NCBI RefSeq assembly: GCF_003054965.1
Contig: NZ_MIES01000033.1
Coordinates: 1,488,001 to 1,552,000, forward strand
Origin: Saccharospirillum sp. MSK14-1
Lineage (GTDB): Bacteria; Pseudomonadota; Gammaproteobacteria; Pseudomonadales; Natronospirillaceae
Length of the DNA: 64,000 nt
Direction: 5' to 3'
Shown here: piece after piece, positions 48,182 to 57,038 of the stretch
Layout: every line of letters begins with the position of its first letter
Position numbering within the stretch: the first letter of the stretch is position 1
Translations under genes and position numbers: made by a program
The notes under the pieces: generated by a model
Seen by the model: only the letters and a program-made list of their open reading frames with translations
Databases searched by the model: none
Told to the model about the DNA's origin: nothing

Positions 48182-49195
48182 TTAATGCGCCTCAACCCAA
48201 TCGACAAAATCTTCAAAAATCTCCGACCAATGATCACGCAAGTCTCCATCGATGACTTCTTGGTATGAATGATCACAACCCAGGCATACCTGGAAGTTCA
48301 AATTATCTTTTCCGGCCGTGATGAATTGCACCGGCAACAGGTAAGCGGTTTCGATCGGCGTGCTGTCATCCTCACTGGCGAACTGGGCATAAATAGGAAT
48401 ATCCAGTGCCAGTAAATCGTCAATGGGAGCATGACGATACGACGCCCAACGACGGTTGGTGTAACCCCACTCATCTACCTCAGTGGATTGCGGATCATCA
48501 ACCACGGAGCGATACCATTCCAGCAAACCCATTATATTCTGATGTGCCTGAGTGTCGCTTTGCTGGCCATTCAATGCCGCCAAACGCTCAAAAAGCGCAA
48601 ACTCATAAAAATTGTTGAGTACGTTACCTGACCAAAAACCCAGATGGGTTATTCGACTGTCCACTCGCGCCAGGCTTGCCCCAACTTGCGCACCCTCAGA
48701 ATGGCCGTACACCACAATATCGCCACCTTCAGACAAACGACGACGTTTTAGGTGAGTAATAACGGCACGGATATCGCTAATCCGGCGCTGGCGATAGTTT
48801 GCATCGTGGTAGGCTTGAGGTACCTCAAAATGTTGCCACTGCCGAATACCACTCAGCGCCGGCTTGGCCACCACGACATAGGCGTAATCATCCGACAAAT
48901 GCGCAGCGTCATCGGGAAAGGCTGTAAAAAAATTCGGGCCTGAATCCGTTAATTCATAGAAGAACAAGGGGAATGGATCTGTTCCTTGAATGAACAGCAC
49001 CAGGTTCCTGGGACGATCAGTACGAGCGCTGTAGTAATAGGTCAATTCATGATCATCGACGGTTAAAGTCGTTTCGCTAAAGCCAAACTGCGCTAACGCC
49101 TGCTCCAGCAAGAGCGTTTCATTAACATCCGCATTTGCGCCGCCAACGATCGCCGTAAAACACATCGCCGTCATCCAACGCCTAACCTGTTTCAT
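48182..49195 (-). CDS. Secreted alpha/beta-hydrolase-like protein
   Basis: 337 residues. A signal peptide is likely (MKQVRRWMTAMCFTAIVGGA then NA). The body has an alpha/beta-hydrolase layout: strand NLVLFIQGTDPFPLFF with an oxyanion-type turn, the nucleophile elbow YGHSEGAQVGASLA and a late His in GCDHSYQEV. The nearest named family is unclear. ATG at 49201 is an equally plausible start. It follows the DUF1304 gene closely and is probably cotranscribed with it. Confidence 0.75.
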   Translation of the reverse strand: MKQVRRWMTAMCFTAIVGGANADVNETLLLEQALAQFGFSETTLTVDDHELTYYYSARTDRPRNLVLFIQGTDPFPLFFYELTDSGPNFFTAFPDDAAHLSDDYAYVVVAKPALSGIRQWQHFEVPQAYHDANYRQRRISDIRAVITHLKRRRLSEGGDIVVYGHSEGAQVGASLARVDSRITHLGFWSGNVLNNFYEFALFERLAALNGQQSDTQAHQNIMGLLEWYRSVVDDPQSTEVDEWGYTNRRWASYRHAPIDDLLALDIPIYAQFASEDDSTPIETAYLLPVQFITAGKDNLNFQVCLGCDHSYQEVIDGDLRDHWSEIFEDFVDWVEAH

Positions 49196-49206
49196 GACCA
49201 TGCCGG

Positions 49207-49563
49207 CTACGCGATAACGACGCACAGCAACGCCACGCAAGCGGGCAATGCCTGTACCCAAAGAATCTTACGGCTGGCGGTTGCGGCGCCATAAATACCG
49301 GCCACAATCACACAGCCGAGGAAAAAGAGCTTGATCGCCAAACCCGCCTCACCGAGCAATACACCCCAAACCAAACCCGCCGCCAGAAAACCGTTGTACA
49401 AACCCTGATTGCCTGCCATCACCTTGGTTGCCGCCGCTTGCTCTGGCGTCAATCCAAAGGCTTTCATACCGGCCGGTTTGTCCCACAAGAACATTTCCAG
49501 AACCAAAAAATAGGCGTGTAAGGCCGCTACCAACAACACCAAACCATTGGCAATCCACATCAT
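49207..49563 (-). CDS. DUF1304-family membrane protein
   Basis: 118 residues with about four hydrophobic segments. LHAYFLVLEMFLWDKPAGMKAFGLT (shortened), MAGNQGLYNGFLAAGL and the C-terminal ILWVQALPACVALL are characteristic of DUF1304. Function unknown. The ATG at 49563 follows AGGAG. It diverges from the hypothetical gene at 49738 across a region with an inverted repeat. Confidence 0.88.
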   Translation of the reverse strand: MMWIANGLVLLVAALHAYFLVLEMFLWDKPAGMKAFGLTPEQAAATKVMAGNQGLYNGFLAAGLVWGVLLGEAGLAIKLFFLGCVIVAGIYGAATASRKILWVQALPACVALLCVVIA

Positions 49564-49627
49564 AATCAACGCTCCTGTTAAGGCGGCCCACGATAGCTCG
49601 CCATAAGTTGTTTATAGAGACTTTCCG

Positions 49628-49668
49628 TGAAAGCAACAAGCATCACAGCGATGACAGCATTGCTTTCA
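49628..49668. promoter_or_regulatory. Inverted repeat in DUF1304 / hypothetical divergent promoter
   Basis: TGAAAGCAA (49628-49636) and TTGCTTTCA (49660-49668) are perfect 9-bp arms with a 23-bp spacer. Located between divergent genes, they may form an operator controlling both. Confidence 0.4.
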
Positions 49669-49737
49669 AACCAGACCTGACAGCCTCGCCACAAGTGTTT
49701 ATATTGGTCGGCTTTTGCAATTTAAGGAAAGGATGCC

Positions 49738-50286
49738 ATGCCTGCCCACCTAGAATTAATGTCAACCTACCTGCCCATCGCGATTGTCGCGGTACTTGGG
49801 TTGTACTATTTACTGAGAAACCGTTCGCCGGCGCTAGCGATCCTGGTGATGGTAGCCGCCATTGGTGTCACTACCGTCTACATCATGATCAGTTCTGGCC
49901 AATTCCAACGATTGCTCAATCCCGATTCCATTCTACCGGTCAGCACACGCTTGATCATGCTCGGGACACTGGTCCTGGCGTTGACGGGTCTTGCCTATGT
50001 GGTGAAGTATTTTTACGGTTCACTGCAAGCAGAGCGGACACTGAAACAGGCGGACAGCGAGACCTTCGGAACCCTGGTTGCGATGAACTATTCCCGCATC
50101 AGCGTAAACCGGATGCGATTGGTCGATGCGCAAATCGACTACCTGGGTCGCACCCAATGGTTTCGTGGTCTTCCGGCATCGTTTGGACTGAACGCCATGA
50201 TTGGTGACCGAGTCATTGTCCGCTACCACAGTGCCCAACCAGACAAGGCCGCTGTGGATTTAGATCGCCCCATCATGCGCGGTTAA
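49738..50286 (+). CDS. Hypothetical membrane protein
   Basis: 182 residues, family not recognised. Three hydrophobic segments are visible (about residues 10-25, 32-50 and 70-90), followed by a soluble C-terminal domain of about 90 residues with a basic, Tyr-rich start (VAMNYSRISVNRMRLVDAQI). The ATG follows AAGGAAAGG. It is convergent with a DUF1993 gene 3 bp away. No function can be assigned. Confidence 0.75.
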   Translation: MPAHLELMSTYLPIAIVAVLGLYYLLRNRSPALAILVMVAAIGVTTVYIMISSGQFQRLLNPDSILPVSTRLIMLGTLVLALTGLAYVVKYFYGSLQAERTLKQADSETFGTLVAMNYSRISVNRMRLVDAQIDYLGRTQWFRGLPASFGLNAMIGDRVIVRYHSAQPDKAAVDLDRPIMRG

Positions 50287-50289
50287 TGA

Positions 50290-50793
50290 TTATTCGTCAG
50301 ATCCCGGCTGGATAAAACTGAACCCGCCGGGATAGTCGTGATAGCCATCAAAGTCAGCCTTACTCAATGCCACACCGTGCTGACGTGCAATCGCATACAC
50401 CATGCTGAGATGGAAAAAGAAATTCGGCAGTCCGTAGTGTTGAATAAAGTGGGGCTCGGATAATTCGAGGTCGGCAAAACCCGCTCGCTCGTTAATTCGC
50501 CGGGCGTCACTCAGTTCTGTCACAGCTGGCTGACGCCGCAAGTAGTCACGTCGTTGACTCACTTCCTGCAACAACGCCGATTTACTGAGTTCCTGCTGAT
50601 CAAACTGGGGGACGGGCTGGCGAATGAGCGGACAGTAGAGTCGCAAACTGTAGTTTGAAGCGATGCGGGCTTGTTCGGCCAATGAAAACATGTCCGGTGC
50701 CAGCGATGCCTGGAAACACTCTTCCGGAATTTTCTCCAATAACTGGATCAATTGCTGCAGGTAACGCAGCAACAGCGGTTGTAATTCAATCAT
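50290..50793 (-). CDS. DUF1993-family protein
   Basis: 167 residues. DMFSLAEQARIASNYSLR and the C-terminal YGLPNFFFHLSMVYAIARQHGV are diagnostic of DUF1993, a helical-bundle family related in shape to DinB-type proteins. Function unknown. It is the last gene of the minus-strand run starting at the MOSC gene, 51 bp after the second GFA gene. Confidence 0.87.
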   Translation of the reverse strand: MIELQPLLLRYLQQLIQLLEKIPEECFQASLAPDMFSLAEQARIASNYSLRLYCPLIRQPVPQFDQQELSKSALLQEVSQRRDYLRRQPAVTELSDARRINERAGFADLELSEPHFIQHYGLPNFFFHLSMVYAIARQHGVALSKADFDGYHDYPGGFSFIQPGSDE

Positions 50794-50844
50794 CCGTGTT
50801 TCACTTGATGATTAATGCCGCCGGTTGGTGTTTGCATGATCGGC

Positions 50845-51234
50845 TTAACCCCAATAATCACGAACACAACGACCATCCTGCGGCAAAGGTTCAAAGCGGT
50901 CCAGCCCATCAAAATGTTTGATCGGAATGTCTGCCACCGCCTCGGGTTCCGCCAGACGCAGATTGACGGCAATGCGACGACGGCCATCGGGCTGTGCTTC
51001 TATCGAGCGCCAATAAGCAATACAGCCACAGTGCGGACAGAAGTGAAAACCAATGCCTGCATCACCATGAACGTAGGTCCGCGCTGGACCGGTGACGGTT
51101 ATCGCTTCGCCTTCATAGTCGTATCCCCATAACACACCATAACGGCGGCACAGCGTGCAATTACAGGCCGTTGCCGTTGAGAATTTTTTAGAGCTGTGCC
51201 AGTGCACCGCTGCGCAATGACAAGTGCCGTCCAT
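50845..51234 (-). CDS. GFA/CENP-V-family zinc protein, copy 2
   Basis: 129 residues of the GFA fold (glutathione-dependent formaldehyde-activating type). Zinc-binding cysteines are in GTCHCAAV, ACNCTLCRRYG and FCPHCGC. It is a tandem duplicate of the upstream gene: both share the WxYDxEG, GIGFHFCxHCGC and GRRRIAVNLRxAEPEAVAD segments. The reading frames overlap by 1 bp. True enzymatic activity of such GFA proteins is mostly unproven. Confidence 0.88.
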   Translation of the reverse strand: MDGTCHCAAVHWHSSKKFSTATACNCTLCRRYGVLWGYDYEGEAITVTGPARTYVHGDAGIGFHFCPHCGCIAYWRSIEAQPDGRRRIAVNLRLAEPEAVADIPIKHFDGLDRFEPLPQDGRCVRDYWG

Positions 51235-51629
51235 CAGAACCAGATATCCGCAACGCGGTGATTATTTGAGGGCTGTTGTTCACCATCACCGACGCCATTA
51301 AAGCGTTTGACCGGCAGGTCTGCCACGGCCTCGGGCTCTGCCGTTCGCAAATTCACTGCAATTCGACGTCGGCCATCCGCTTCCGGATGCAACGCTCGCC
51401 AGCCCAGAACACAACCGCAGTGGGTACAAAAATGAAAGCCAATACCATCACGACCCGGGCGAACGTATTCTTGTGTTGGCCCGTCCAAGGTAATGCCTTC
51501 GCCTTCAAAGTCATATGCCCATAAAGCGCCATAACGTCGGCAAATGGTACAGTTGCACGCGGTTGCAAACTCGACGGGTTTCTTAAATTGCCATTGCACG
51601 GCGCCACAGTGGCAGCTTCCATCAATCAT
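51234..51629 (-). CDS. GFA/CENP-V-family zinc protein, copy 1
   Basis: 131 residues with SCHCGAVQW, CNCTICRRYG and FCTHCGC zinc motifs. It is the upstream member of the tandem pair with 50845-51234; the two share well over half of their residues by eye, indicating recent local duplication. It lies 14 bp after the LysE-type exporter in the same run. Confidence 0.88.
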   Translation of the reverse strand: MIDGSCHCGAVQWQFKKPVEFATACNCTICRRYGALWAYDFEGEGITLDGPTQEYVRPGRDGIGFHFCTHCGCVLGWRALHPEADGRRRIAVNLRTAEPEAVADLPVKRFNGVGDGEQQPSNNHRVADIWF

Positions 51630-51643
51630 TGTTGCGTTCCTCT

Positions 51644-52279
51644 TCAGCGTTCACTCAGTGCCAAACGCACACCCAAAGTAACCAGTAGAGCCCCCAGACC
51701 ACGATCCAACCAAAGGCCAATCGCCGGTTGCGACTTAATGCGCGAGACCAAACCCGCACCCAGCCATATCAACGGTGGCTCGATCACGGCGGCTACCAAA
51801 ACAATCAAGATGCCATGCAAGGCCAACTGAGCACTGACCGGCCCGGCACCTGGCACGACAAACTGCGGCAAGAAAGCAAGGAAAAAAACCGCCACTTTGG
51901 GATTCAACAAAGACACCAAGACGCCCTCCCGATACAGATTCCAAGGCTTTAATCCGGACTCAGCGACCGTCGATTCATAACTGCCACCACGGCTCAGCAA
52001 TGCCTGAATTCCCAACCAAACCAGGTAGGCTGCACCGATCCATTTAATCACCGTGAAGACCGTTGCCGAGGTGGCCAAAACAGCCGTCAGACCGAGCGCC
52101 GCCATCAGTACATGACCACCCGCACCCGTCCAAATACCCAACATGGCGGCAACACCGCCTTTGCGACCATAGCGCGCTGTCTGGCCAAGAATAAACGCCA
52201 TATCAGGGCCTGGGGACAAATTCAGTAAGGTCGCGGCGGTAAAAAAAGTGAGCCAGTGTGCGATGGAGTAATCAAACAT
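51644..52279 (-). CDS. LysE/RhtB-family amino-acid exporter
   Basis: Fourth LysE-type exporter, 211 residues, six hydrophobic segments. LSPGPDMAFILGQTARYGRKGG and SLLNPKVAVFFLAFLPQFV are typical. It lies between tpm (22 bp upstream) and the GFA pair in one minus-strand run, probably an operon. Substrate unknown. Confidence 0.88.
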   Translation of the reverse strand: MFDYSIAHWLTFFTAATLLNLSPGPDMAFILGQTARYGRKGGVAAMLGIWTGAGGHVLMAALGLTAVLATSATVFTVIKWIGAAYLVWLGIQALLSRGGSYESTVAESGLKPWNLYREGVLVSLLNPKVAVFFLAFLPQFVVPGAGPVSAQLALHGILIVLVAAVIEPPLIWLGAGLVSRIKSQPAIGLWLDRGLGALLVTLGVRLALSER

Positions 52280-52301
52280 AAGCGTTCCCTATTTTTGGTT
52301 T

Positions 52302-52940
52302 TTATTTGGGTTCCAACAGCCACAGTGTTTCTTCCGCCGGCGTCTTACCCTTCAACCCACCGGGAATGTCGAAACGTGCCAGCGGCGATAACTGATAGGC
52401 ATCACCATAATAACGCTGCACTTCATGATCACTCACTGAAAACGGCGGTCCCGCCAGTGCATTTTGATCGTAATGATAGCTGACCAGCAACTGTGGCACC
52501 CCAGCCGCCAAGCGATGCATCTGACGGGCATAGGCCGGTCGCATGTGTTCGGGCAACGCAACCAGGGCCGCGCGATCATAGACGGCATCGACCTCGCCCA
52601 ACAACGCAGGCGTCAGCTCCAGTACGTCGCCCACCCAGACATCCACAGCGGGTGCCTGATAATGCTTCAGCGGACCGTATTCATGCACCGTCGGCTCTAC
52701 ACCCAACTCGGCAAACAATTGCACCACAGCAGTTTCAACCAGCTCAGCACCGACAACGCTGTATCCTTGTGTCAGCAACCAGCCAATGTCTCTGGTTTTG
52801 CCACACAGCGGGACAAATACCCGCCGCCCGGCAGACAACTGCAAACGACTGAAATAATGCACCAGCAAAGGGTTCGCTTCATCCAGATGAAAGGCAATGC
52901 GATTGCTCTGCCAGCGGTCATGCCAAAACGAAGCCTCCAT
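52302..52940 (-). CDS. tpm: Thiopurine S-methyltransferase
   Basis: 212-residue SAM-dependent methyltransferase. FWHDRWQSNRIAFHLDEANP is the family N-terminus, VFVPLCGKTRDIGWL the SAM loop, and YDRAALVALPEHMRPAYARQ the following signature. Bacterial Tpm enzymes methylate thiols and oxidised selenium or tellurium compounds, conferring tellurite or selenite resistance in some hosts. The stop of the MOSC gene immediately precedes its ATG with no gap. Confidence 0.94.
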   Translation of the reverse strand: MEASFWHDRWQSNRIAFHLDEANPLLVHYFSRLQLSAGRRVFVPLCGKTRDIGWLLTQGYSVVGAELVETAVVQLFAELGVEPTVHEYGPLKHYQAPAVDVWVGDVLELTPALLGEVDAVYDRAALVALPEHMRPAYARQMHRLAAGVPQLLVSYHYDQNALAGPPFSVSDHEVQRYYGDAYQLSPLARFDIPGGLKGKTPAEETLWLLEPK

Positions 52941-53477
52941 CTATACCGGCTCCAATGTTTGGTGAGGTTCTGGCGGAAAATTCACTTGAATTGCATCGCC
53001 AATACGCACAGTACCGCCGGTTTCCACCACCGCCATCACACCGGCTTTGCGAATCAGCTTGCCATCGGCATCGCGATCGAGCACCGCAGCCGTGAGACCT
53101 TTTTGATAGTTGTCTAGCTGGGCACAAGGATTTCGCAACCCGGTTATGCGTAAGGTCACATCATCTCCCAATTGCAACTGGGTATCGGTGGGTAATGCAA
53201 GCAGGTCAATGCCAGACGTCAGAACGTTTTCGCCCAGTGTCGCTGGGTGAACATCAAAGCCGTCGCTTTGTAACTGCGCCAGCAGTTCGGCGCCGATCAA
53301 ATGCACCTGACGCAAATTGGGTTGATCCGGATTCGCTTTCACCCGTGAACGATGCTGAACTTTTTTGCCACGATGAGCGTCGCCCTCGATCCCTTCGCCG
53401 GCAATAAAGGTCAATTCCGATACCACCGTTTTGGAAAAACGATGTAGATCATCTTTGCTGAGCGATTCGACTTTCAT
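52941..53477 (-). CDS. MOSC-domain protein
   Basis: 178 residues with a MOSC sulfur-carrier domain: GIEGDAHRGKKVQHRSRV, NLRQVHLIGAELL, PATLGENVLTSGIDLL and LRNPCAQLDNYQKGL, where the Cys is the likely persulfide or molybdenum-ligand position. MOSC proteins take part in molybdenum-enzyme detoxification reactions or sulfur transfer. The start is ATG at 53477 or the adjacent ATG at 53480, after AAGGA. It heads the run with tpm. Confidence 0.88.
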   Translation of the reverse strand: MKVESLSKDDLHRFSKTVVSELTFIAGEGIEGDAHRGKKVQHRSRVKANPDQPNLRQVHLIGAELLAQLQSDGFDVHPATLGENVLTSGIDLLALPTDTQLQLGDDVTLRITGLRNPCAQLDNYQKGLTAAVLDRDADGKLIRKAGVMAVVETGGTVRIGDAIQVNFPPEPHQTLEPV

Positions 53478-53619
53478 CATCCTTTCCTTAATAGGGCTCA
53501 ACCAAACAACAATTTAACAAACGCAGACTCCCAACACTGAACAAGCAGTAATTAGCGCCAACCCTATTTAGCGCCCTAGTCATGAGCAACGCAAGTGACC
53601 GCAGACACCCTGGCCAACG

Positions 53620-54534
53620 TTAGTCACCGTCGTCTTGCCCTGGCTCACTCACCAAACGGTGAGCCAAGGCATCAAACACCACTCGCACGCGCGGATTGGT
53701 GCGCAATTCTCGATGACTGACCAACCACAATGGCAACTGCAAGGGCGCTCCCAAATGCTCATAGGCACGCTGCAAGCCGGGTATGGCATCGCCGATGCGC
53801 TTGGGCAGGAAACACAGGCCCAGATGCTGCTTGACCAATTCTAATTGCAACAATTGCGACAAGGTTGTGAGCCGCATATTGTCCGCGCCAATCGCCCACC
53901 CCTGTGGCGCCAGGTAATCGATCATTTGATGATCCGGTTCAAAGCCAATGATCTGTACATCCTGAACATCTTGGCGACGTTCAGGACGCCTCAAAGTCGA
54001 CAAATAGTCGGGCGTACCATAGAGCCATACCGCCTCTTCGTAGAGCTTGCGCGCAATTAAATCCGGCTCCGTCGGCCGGAATGAACGCAACGCCACGTCC
54101 GCCTCACGCCGTTTTAAATCGGCGACGGTGTGTGACACCTGGACGTTCAGTTCGATACCCGGCCAGCGCCGGCGAATATCGCCGATGACCGGTGGCAACA
54201 AGTACACCGCTTCGATCTCACTGACCGCTATGGTGACCCGACCTTCCAACTGCGTTTTGTGTCCTGTCGCGGAAATCGACAAACGACTGGCAGCCTCAGC
54301 CATCAGCTTCACATGTTGTTGCAACTGCCGACCGGCATCCGTCAAAGCCAGCCCCTGCCCCAACCGCTCGAACAGCGTGACACCCAGCTCCTCTTCCAGC
54401 GCTGCTACCTGGCGTCCTAATGTCGGCTGCGCCACACCTAGCGCCCGAGCGCCCGCAGAAAAGGACCCCTCTTCTGCAGTCACCAAAAACGCCCGAGCGC
54501 GATTCCAATCAAAATTAATCGCAGACCAATCCAC
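53620..54534 (-). CDS. LysR-family transcriptional regulator
   Basis: 304 residues. The HTH spans GSFSAGARALGVAQPTLGRQ and VAALEEELGVTLFER, followed by a periplasmic-binding-like effector domain (GRVTIAVSEIEAVYLLPPVI). A GTG start at 54534 is chosen because AAGGAG precedes it by 6 nt; ATG at 54567 lacks such a site and adds an unconserved leader. It diverges from the NAD(P)-binding oxidoreductase gene at 54660, its probable target. Confidence 0.9.
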   Translation of the reverse strand: MDWSAINFDWNRARAFLVTAEEGSFSAGARALGVAQPTLGRQVAALEEELGVTLFERLGQGLALTDAGRQLQQHVKLMAEAASRLSISATGHKTQLEGRVTIAVSEIEAVYLLPPVIGDIRRRWPGIELNVQVSHTVADLKRREADVALRSFRPTEPDLIARKLYEEAVWLYGTPDYLSTLRRPERRQDVQDVQIIGFEPDHQMIDYLAPQGWAIGADNMRLTTLSQLLQLELVKQHLGLCFLPKRIGDAIPGLQRAYEHLGAPLQLPLWLVSHRELRTNPRVRVVFDALAHRLVSEPGQDDGD

Positions 54535-54540
54535 ACGCTG

Positions 54541-54546
54541 CTCCTT
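54541..54546 (-). promoter_or_regulatory. Shine-Dalgarno AAGGAG deciding the lysR GTG start
   Basis: AAGGAG ends 6 nt before GTG at 54534-54532. The alternative ATG at 54567 has no comparable site. Confidence 0.65.
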
Positions 54547-54659
54547 ATCCCGCCTCGATATATGCATTTTTGCATAGGCGGCAGGCCATTTTCGGCAATG
54601 TAACGCTCCCAAACGCCGACGTAAACTGCATTCAACTTAACCGACACAGGAACTCAGCT

Positions 54660-55355
54660 ATGAAAGCTAAAAAAATCTGCATTGTTGGCGCCTCCGGAAA
54701 ACTGGGCCAGTACATGATCGAACACGCCTTGGCAGCCGGTTATCAGGTCTCTACCGTTTGCCGGGAACAGAGCCTACCCAAGATCGCACGTTTTGTGGGT
54801 CGCATTGAAATGCACGCGGCGCCAACTGACGACGCCGACACCATTCGACAGGCCAGCCAAGGCTGCCAGGCGGTACTGACTGTCTTGGTGCCCTGGGGAA
54901 TGCAACGCTACGCCTCCGGAACGGCACAGGCGGTATTGAACGAAGCGCCGGAAGACGCCCGATTGATCTTTTCATGTGGCTGGCACATCAGCTTGGACGG
55001 ACAGGATCGCTATGACTGGAAGCTCAAGGCGATCGTCGCCGTGGCAGGGCGCATTGCACGCTGGTTACGCGTCGTGGATATCGACGATCAGGTTCGCGCC
55101 ACCCAACAGATATTCAACAGCGACCGACGCTGGACCGTGGTACGCGGCAGTGATTTAGAAGAAGGCGACAGCGAAGGGCTGCCCGTTTGGTCCAAACACG
55201 TTGGTGATCCCATTCTGGCGAGCAACCGGACCCGTCGCACCGACTTCGCCCTCTTTATGGTTCATGCCATCAACGACGCCACCCTGATCCAACAAGCTCC
55301 GGCCATTTGCAGCAGCAAAAGCGAATCAGCTCTGCGCTATTCCCCACAACACTGA
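54660..55355 (+). CDS. NAD(P)-binding oxidoreductase (atypical SDR, NmrA-like)
   Basis: 231 residues with an N-terminal Rossmann motif IVGASGKLGQYMIEHAL and a following CREQSLPKIARF; the layout is that of an NAD(P)H-binding SDR or NmrA-like protein. TVVRGSDLEEGDSEG resembles the substrate-side loop of such proteins. Substrate unknown. The start at 54660 follows AGGAACTC; an upstream extension is not supported. Likely controlled by the divergent LysR regulator and cotranscribed with the DUF4386 gene 15 bp downstream. Confidence 0.83.
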   Translation: MKAKKICIVGASGKLGQYMIEHALAAGYQVSTVCREQSLPKIARFVGRIEMHAAPTDDADTIRQASQGCQAVLTVLVPWGMQRYASGTAQAVLNEAPEDARLIFSCGWHISLDGQDRYDWKLKAIVAVAGRIARWLRVVDIDDQVRATQQIFNSDRRWTVVRGSDLEEGDSEGLPVWSKHVGDPILASNRTRRTDFALFMVHAINDATLIQQAPAICSSKSESALRYSPQH

Positions 55356-55370
55356 ATAGGAAACCCATCC

Positions 55371-56075
55371 ATGAACCCAGATCAACAAAAACTGGCCCGC
55401 ATCGCCGCAGCACTCTATCTGCTACTCATCCCATTGGGCGTTTTCGGCATTCTGTACATGCCCGAATTTATATGGGTGGAGGGTGACAATGCAGCGACCT
55501 TAGCCAACATCACAGCCAACACCACAGCGATACGCCTGAGTATCTTAACGGCCTTTGCCATCCAGATTACGCAACTGTTTCTGGTGGTCGCGTTGTTCTA
55601 TTTATTGCGTCCGTTCGGAAAAACGGCCGCCTGGTTTATGGTGCTGTTTACGCTGGCAACCATGCCGATTGCCATGCTCAACGAGCTCTGCCGCGTGGCC
55701 GGGTTGATGTTGCTCAACAGCGAAACGCTCAGCGCAGTCTTCAACCCCGAACAACTGCAGGCCGCCGCGTTATTCGCCTTTGAGCTTCACGCTGATGGCA
55801 TCATGATCGCCCATGTTTTCTGGGGACTCTGGCTGATGCCGATGGGCTGGTTGGTCGCACGATCCAGCTTTCTGCCATCCATGGTTGGCTGGCTGCTGAT
55901 CATTGGGGGTATCGGCTATGCGCTCGACACCATCACCTGGTTTTGGCTGGGTACCGATCGCTACATGATTGCGCACTACACCTTTATTGGTGAAGTCTTG
56001 CTGCCACTGGCACTGTTGTATCGCAGCGTGAAACCCGCATCAATGCCTAACGCGGCCGAACCAACCACCAACTGA
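55371..56075 (+). CDS. DUF4386-family membrane protein
   Basis: 234 residues with about six hydrophobic segments. ARIAAALYLLLIPLGVFGILYMP at the N-terminus, LFYLLRPFGKTAAWFMVLFT, IAHVFWGLWLMPMGWLVARS and the tail YTFIGEVLLPLALLYRSVK fit the DUF4386 pattern. Function unknown. Its last 29 bp overlap the convergent DUF2784 gene. Confidence 0.87.
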   Translation: MNPDQQKLARIAAALYLLLIPLGVFGILYMPEFIWVEGDNAATLANITANTTAIRLSILTAFAIQITQLFLVVALFYLLRPFGKTAAWFMVLFTLATMPIAMLNELCRVAGLMLLNSETLSAVFNPEQLQAAALFAFELHADGIMIAHVFWGLWLMPMGWLVARSSFLPSMVGWLLIIGGIGYALDTITWFWLGTDRYMIAHYTFIGEVLLPLALLYRSVKPASMPNAAEPTTN

Positions 56076-56436
56076 GCAGTACCAAACTGCCAAATACACT
56101 GTAGACCAGAACGAATACCCAATCGGGTGCGCTGTAATACAACAACGTCTGCAACCAGTGCTGAATAAAAGACCCACTGTAGGTTTCTAAACCAGCACTG
56201 GCTCGCAATTTCATTTCCAGAATCGTTAGTGGACAAACCACACCAAGCCAGGATTGCAGCACCACGATGGCAATCGCCGCTAAGTGCGCAATGCGAAGCC
56301 AACGATGATAAACCCAGCGCCAATGCAGAAAATAACCCAGATAGATCAACACCAAGCCAAAGACAACAAACACCACAAAAAAGACGTGCAACATCAGCAC
56401 GCCATTCGCCAGCCAGATCAACAGGAGGTTCACCAT
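56047..56436 (-). CDS. DUF2784-family membrane protein
   Basis: 129 residues with about four hydrophobic segments. LHVFFVVFVVFGLVLIYLGY, SWLGVVCPLTILEMKLR and the C-terminal PDWVFVLVYSVFGSLVLLSW are characteristic of DUF2784. Function unknown. Its ATG overlaps the stop of the GST gene by 1 bp (TGATG), so it ends the six-gene minus-strand operon 58973-56047. A TTG one codon earlier is a weaker start. Confidence 0.87.
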   Translation of the reverse strand: MVNLLLIWLANGVLMLHVFFVVFVVFGLVLIYLGYFLHWRWVYHRWLRIAHLAAIAIVVLQSWLGVVCPLTILEMKLRASAGLETYSGSFIQHWLQTLLYYSAPDWVFVLVYSVFGSLVLLSWWLVRPR

Positions 56437-57038
56437 CAACTGACCATCATCGGCTGATAATTGTTCTGGGCAGCAATTCTCTGTATCCAGGCTTGAATGG
56501 CGGGGTAACTTTCCAAATCGAACCCACCTTCAGGAGCCACATGCGTGTACGCGTACAGACTGATATCGGCCGTACTTATCTGACCGCCAACCAGAAAAGG
56601 CGTTTGCTTCAGCTGGGTTTCCATCACCGCTAATGCCTTGTGACCACCGGCTTGTTTCGCATCGTATTCAGCCTGACGCTCTTTCGGCAATCCCAGGTAT
56701 TTAGCAATAAAACGGGCAACGGCGATGTAAGGCTCGTGGCTGTACTGCTCGAAGAACTGCCACTGCTGAACCTTAGCCAGCGTGAACGGATCAGTGGGTA
56801 AAAAATCCGTTCCGGCAGCCAGATAGTTGATAATCGCATTGGACTCCCAAAGGCAACGACCGTCATCCAACTCGAGTAATGGAATCTTGCCATTGGGATT
56901 TTTAGCAAGAAAATCCGCGGCCTCTGTTTCATGATTCAGAATATTGACGTCGAACCACTGAACCGGCTTGTTTATCAGATGGCATAACAATTCAACTTTG
57001 TAGCAATTACCAGACTGATGATCACCGTAGAGTTTCAT
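56436..57038 (-). CDS. Glutathione S-transferase family protein
   Basis: 200 residues. The N-terminal thioredoxin-like domain shows YGDHQSGNCYKVELL, the cis-Pro loop NPNGKIPLLEL and the glutathione contact LWESNAIINYLA; an all-helical C-terminal domain follows. The Ser/Tyr at the usual catalytic position is in HQSGNCYK, so it may use Ser or Cys. It overlaps the preceding membrane-protein gene by 4 bp and is part of the same operon. Confidence 0.9.
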   Translation of the reverse strand: MKLYGDHQSGNCYKVELLCHLINKPVQWFDVNILNHETEAADFLAKNPNGKIPLLELDDGRCLWESNAIINYLAAGTDFLPTDPFTLAKVQQWQFFEQYSHEPYIAVARFIAKYLGLPKERQAEYDAKQAGGHKALAVMETQLKQTPFLVGGQISTADISLYAYTHVAPEGGFDLESYPAIQAWIQRIAAQNNYQPMMVS

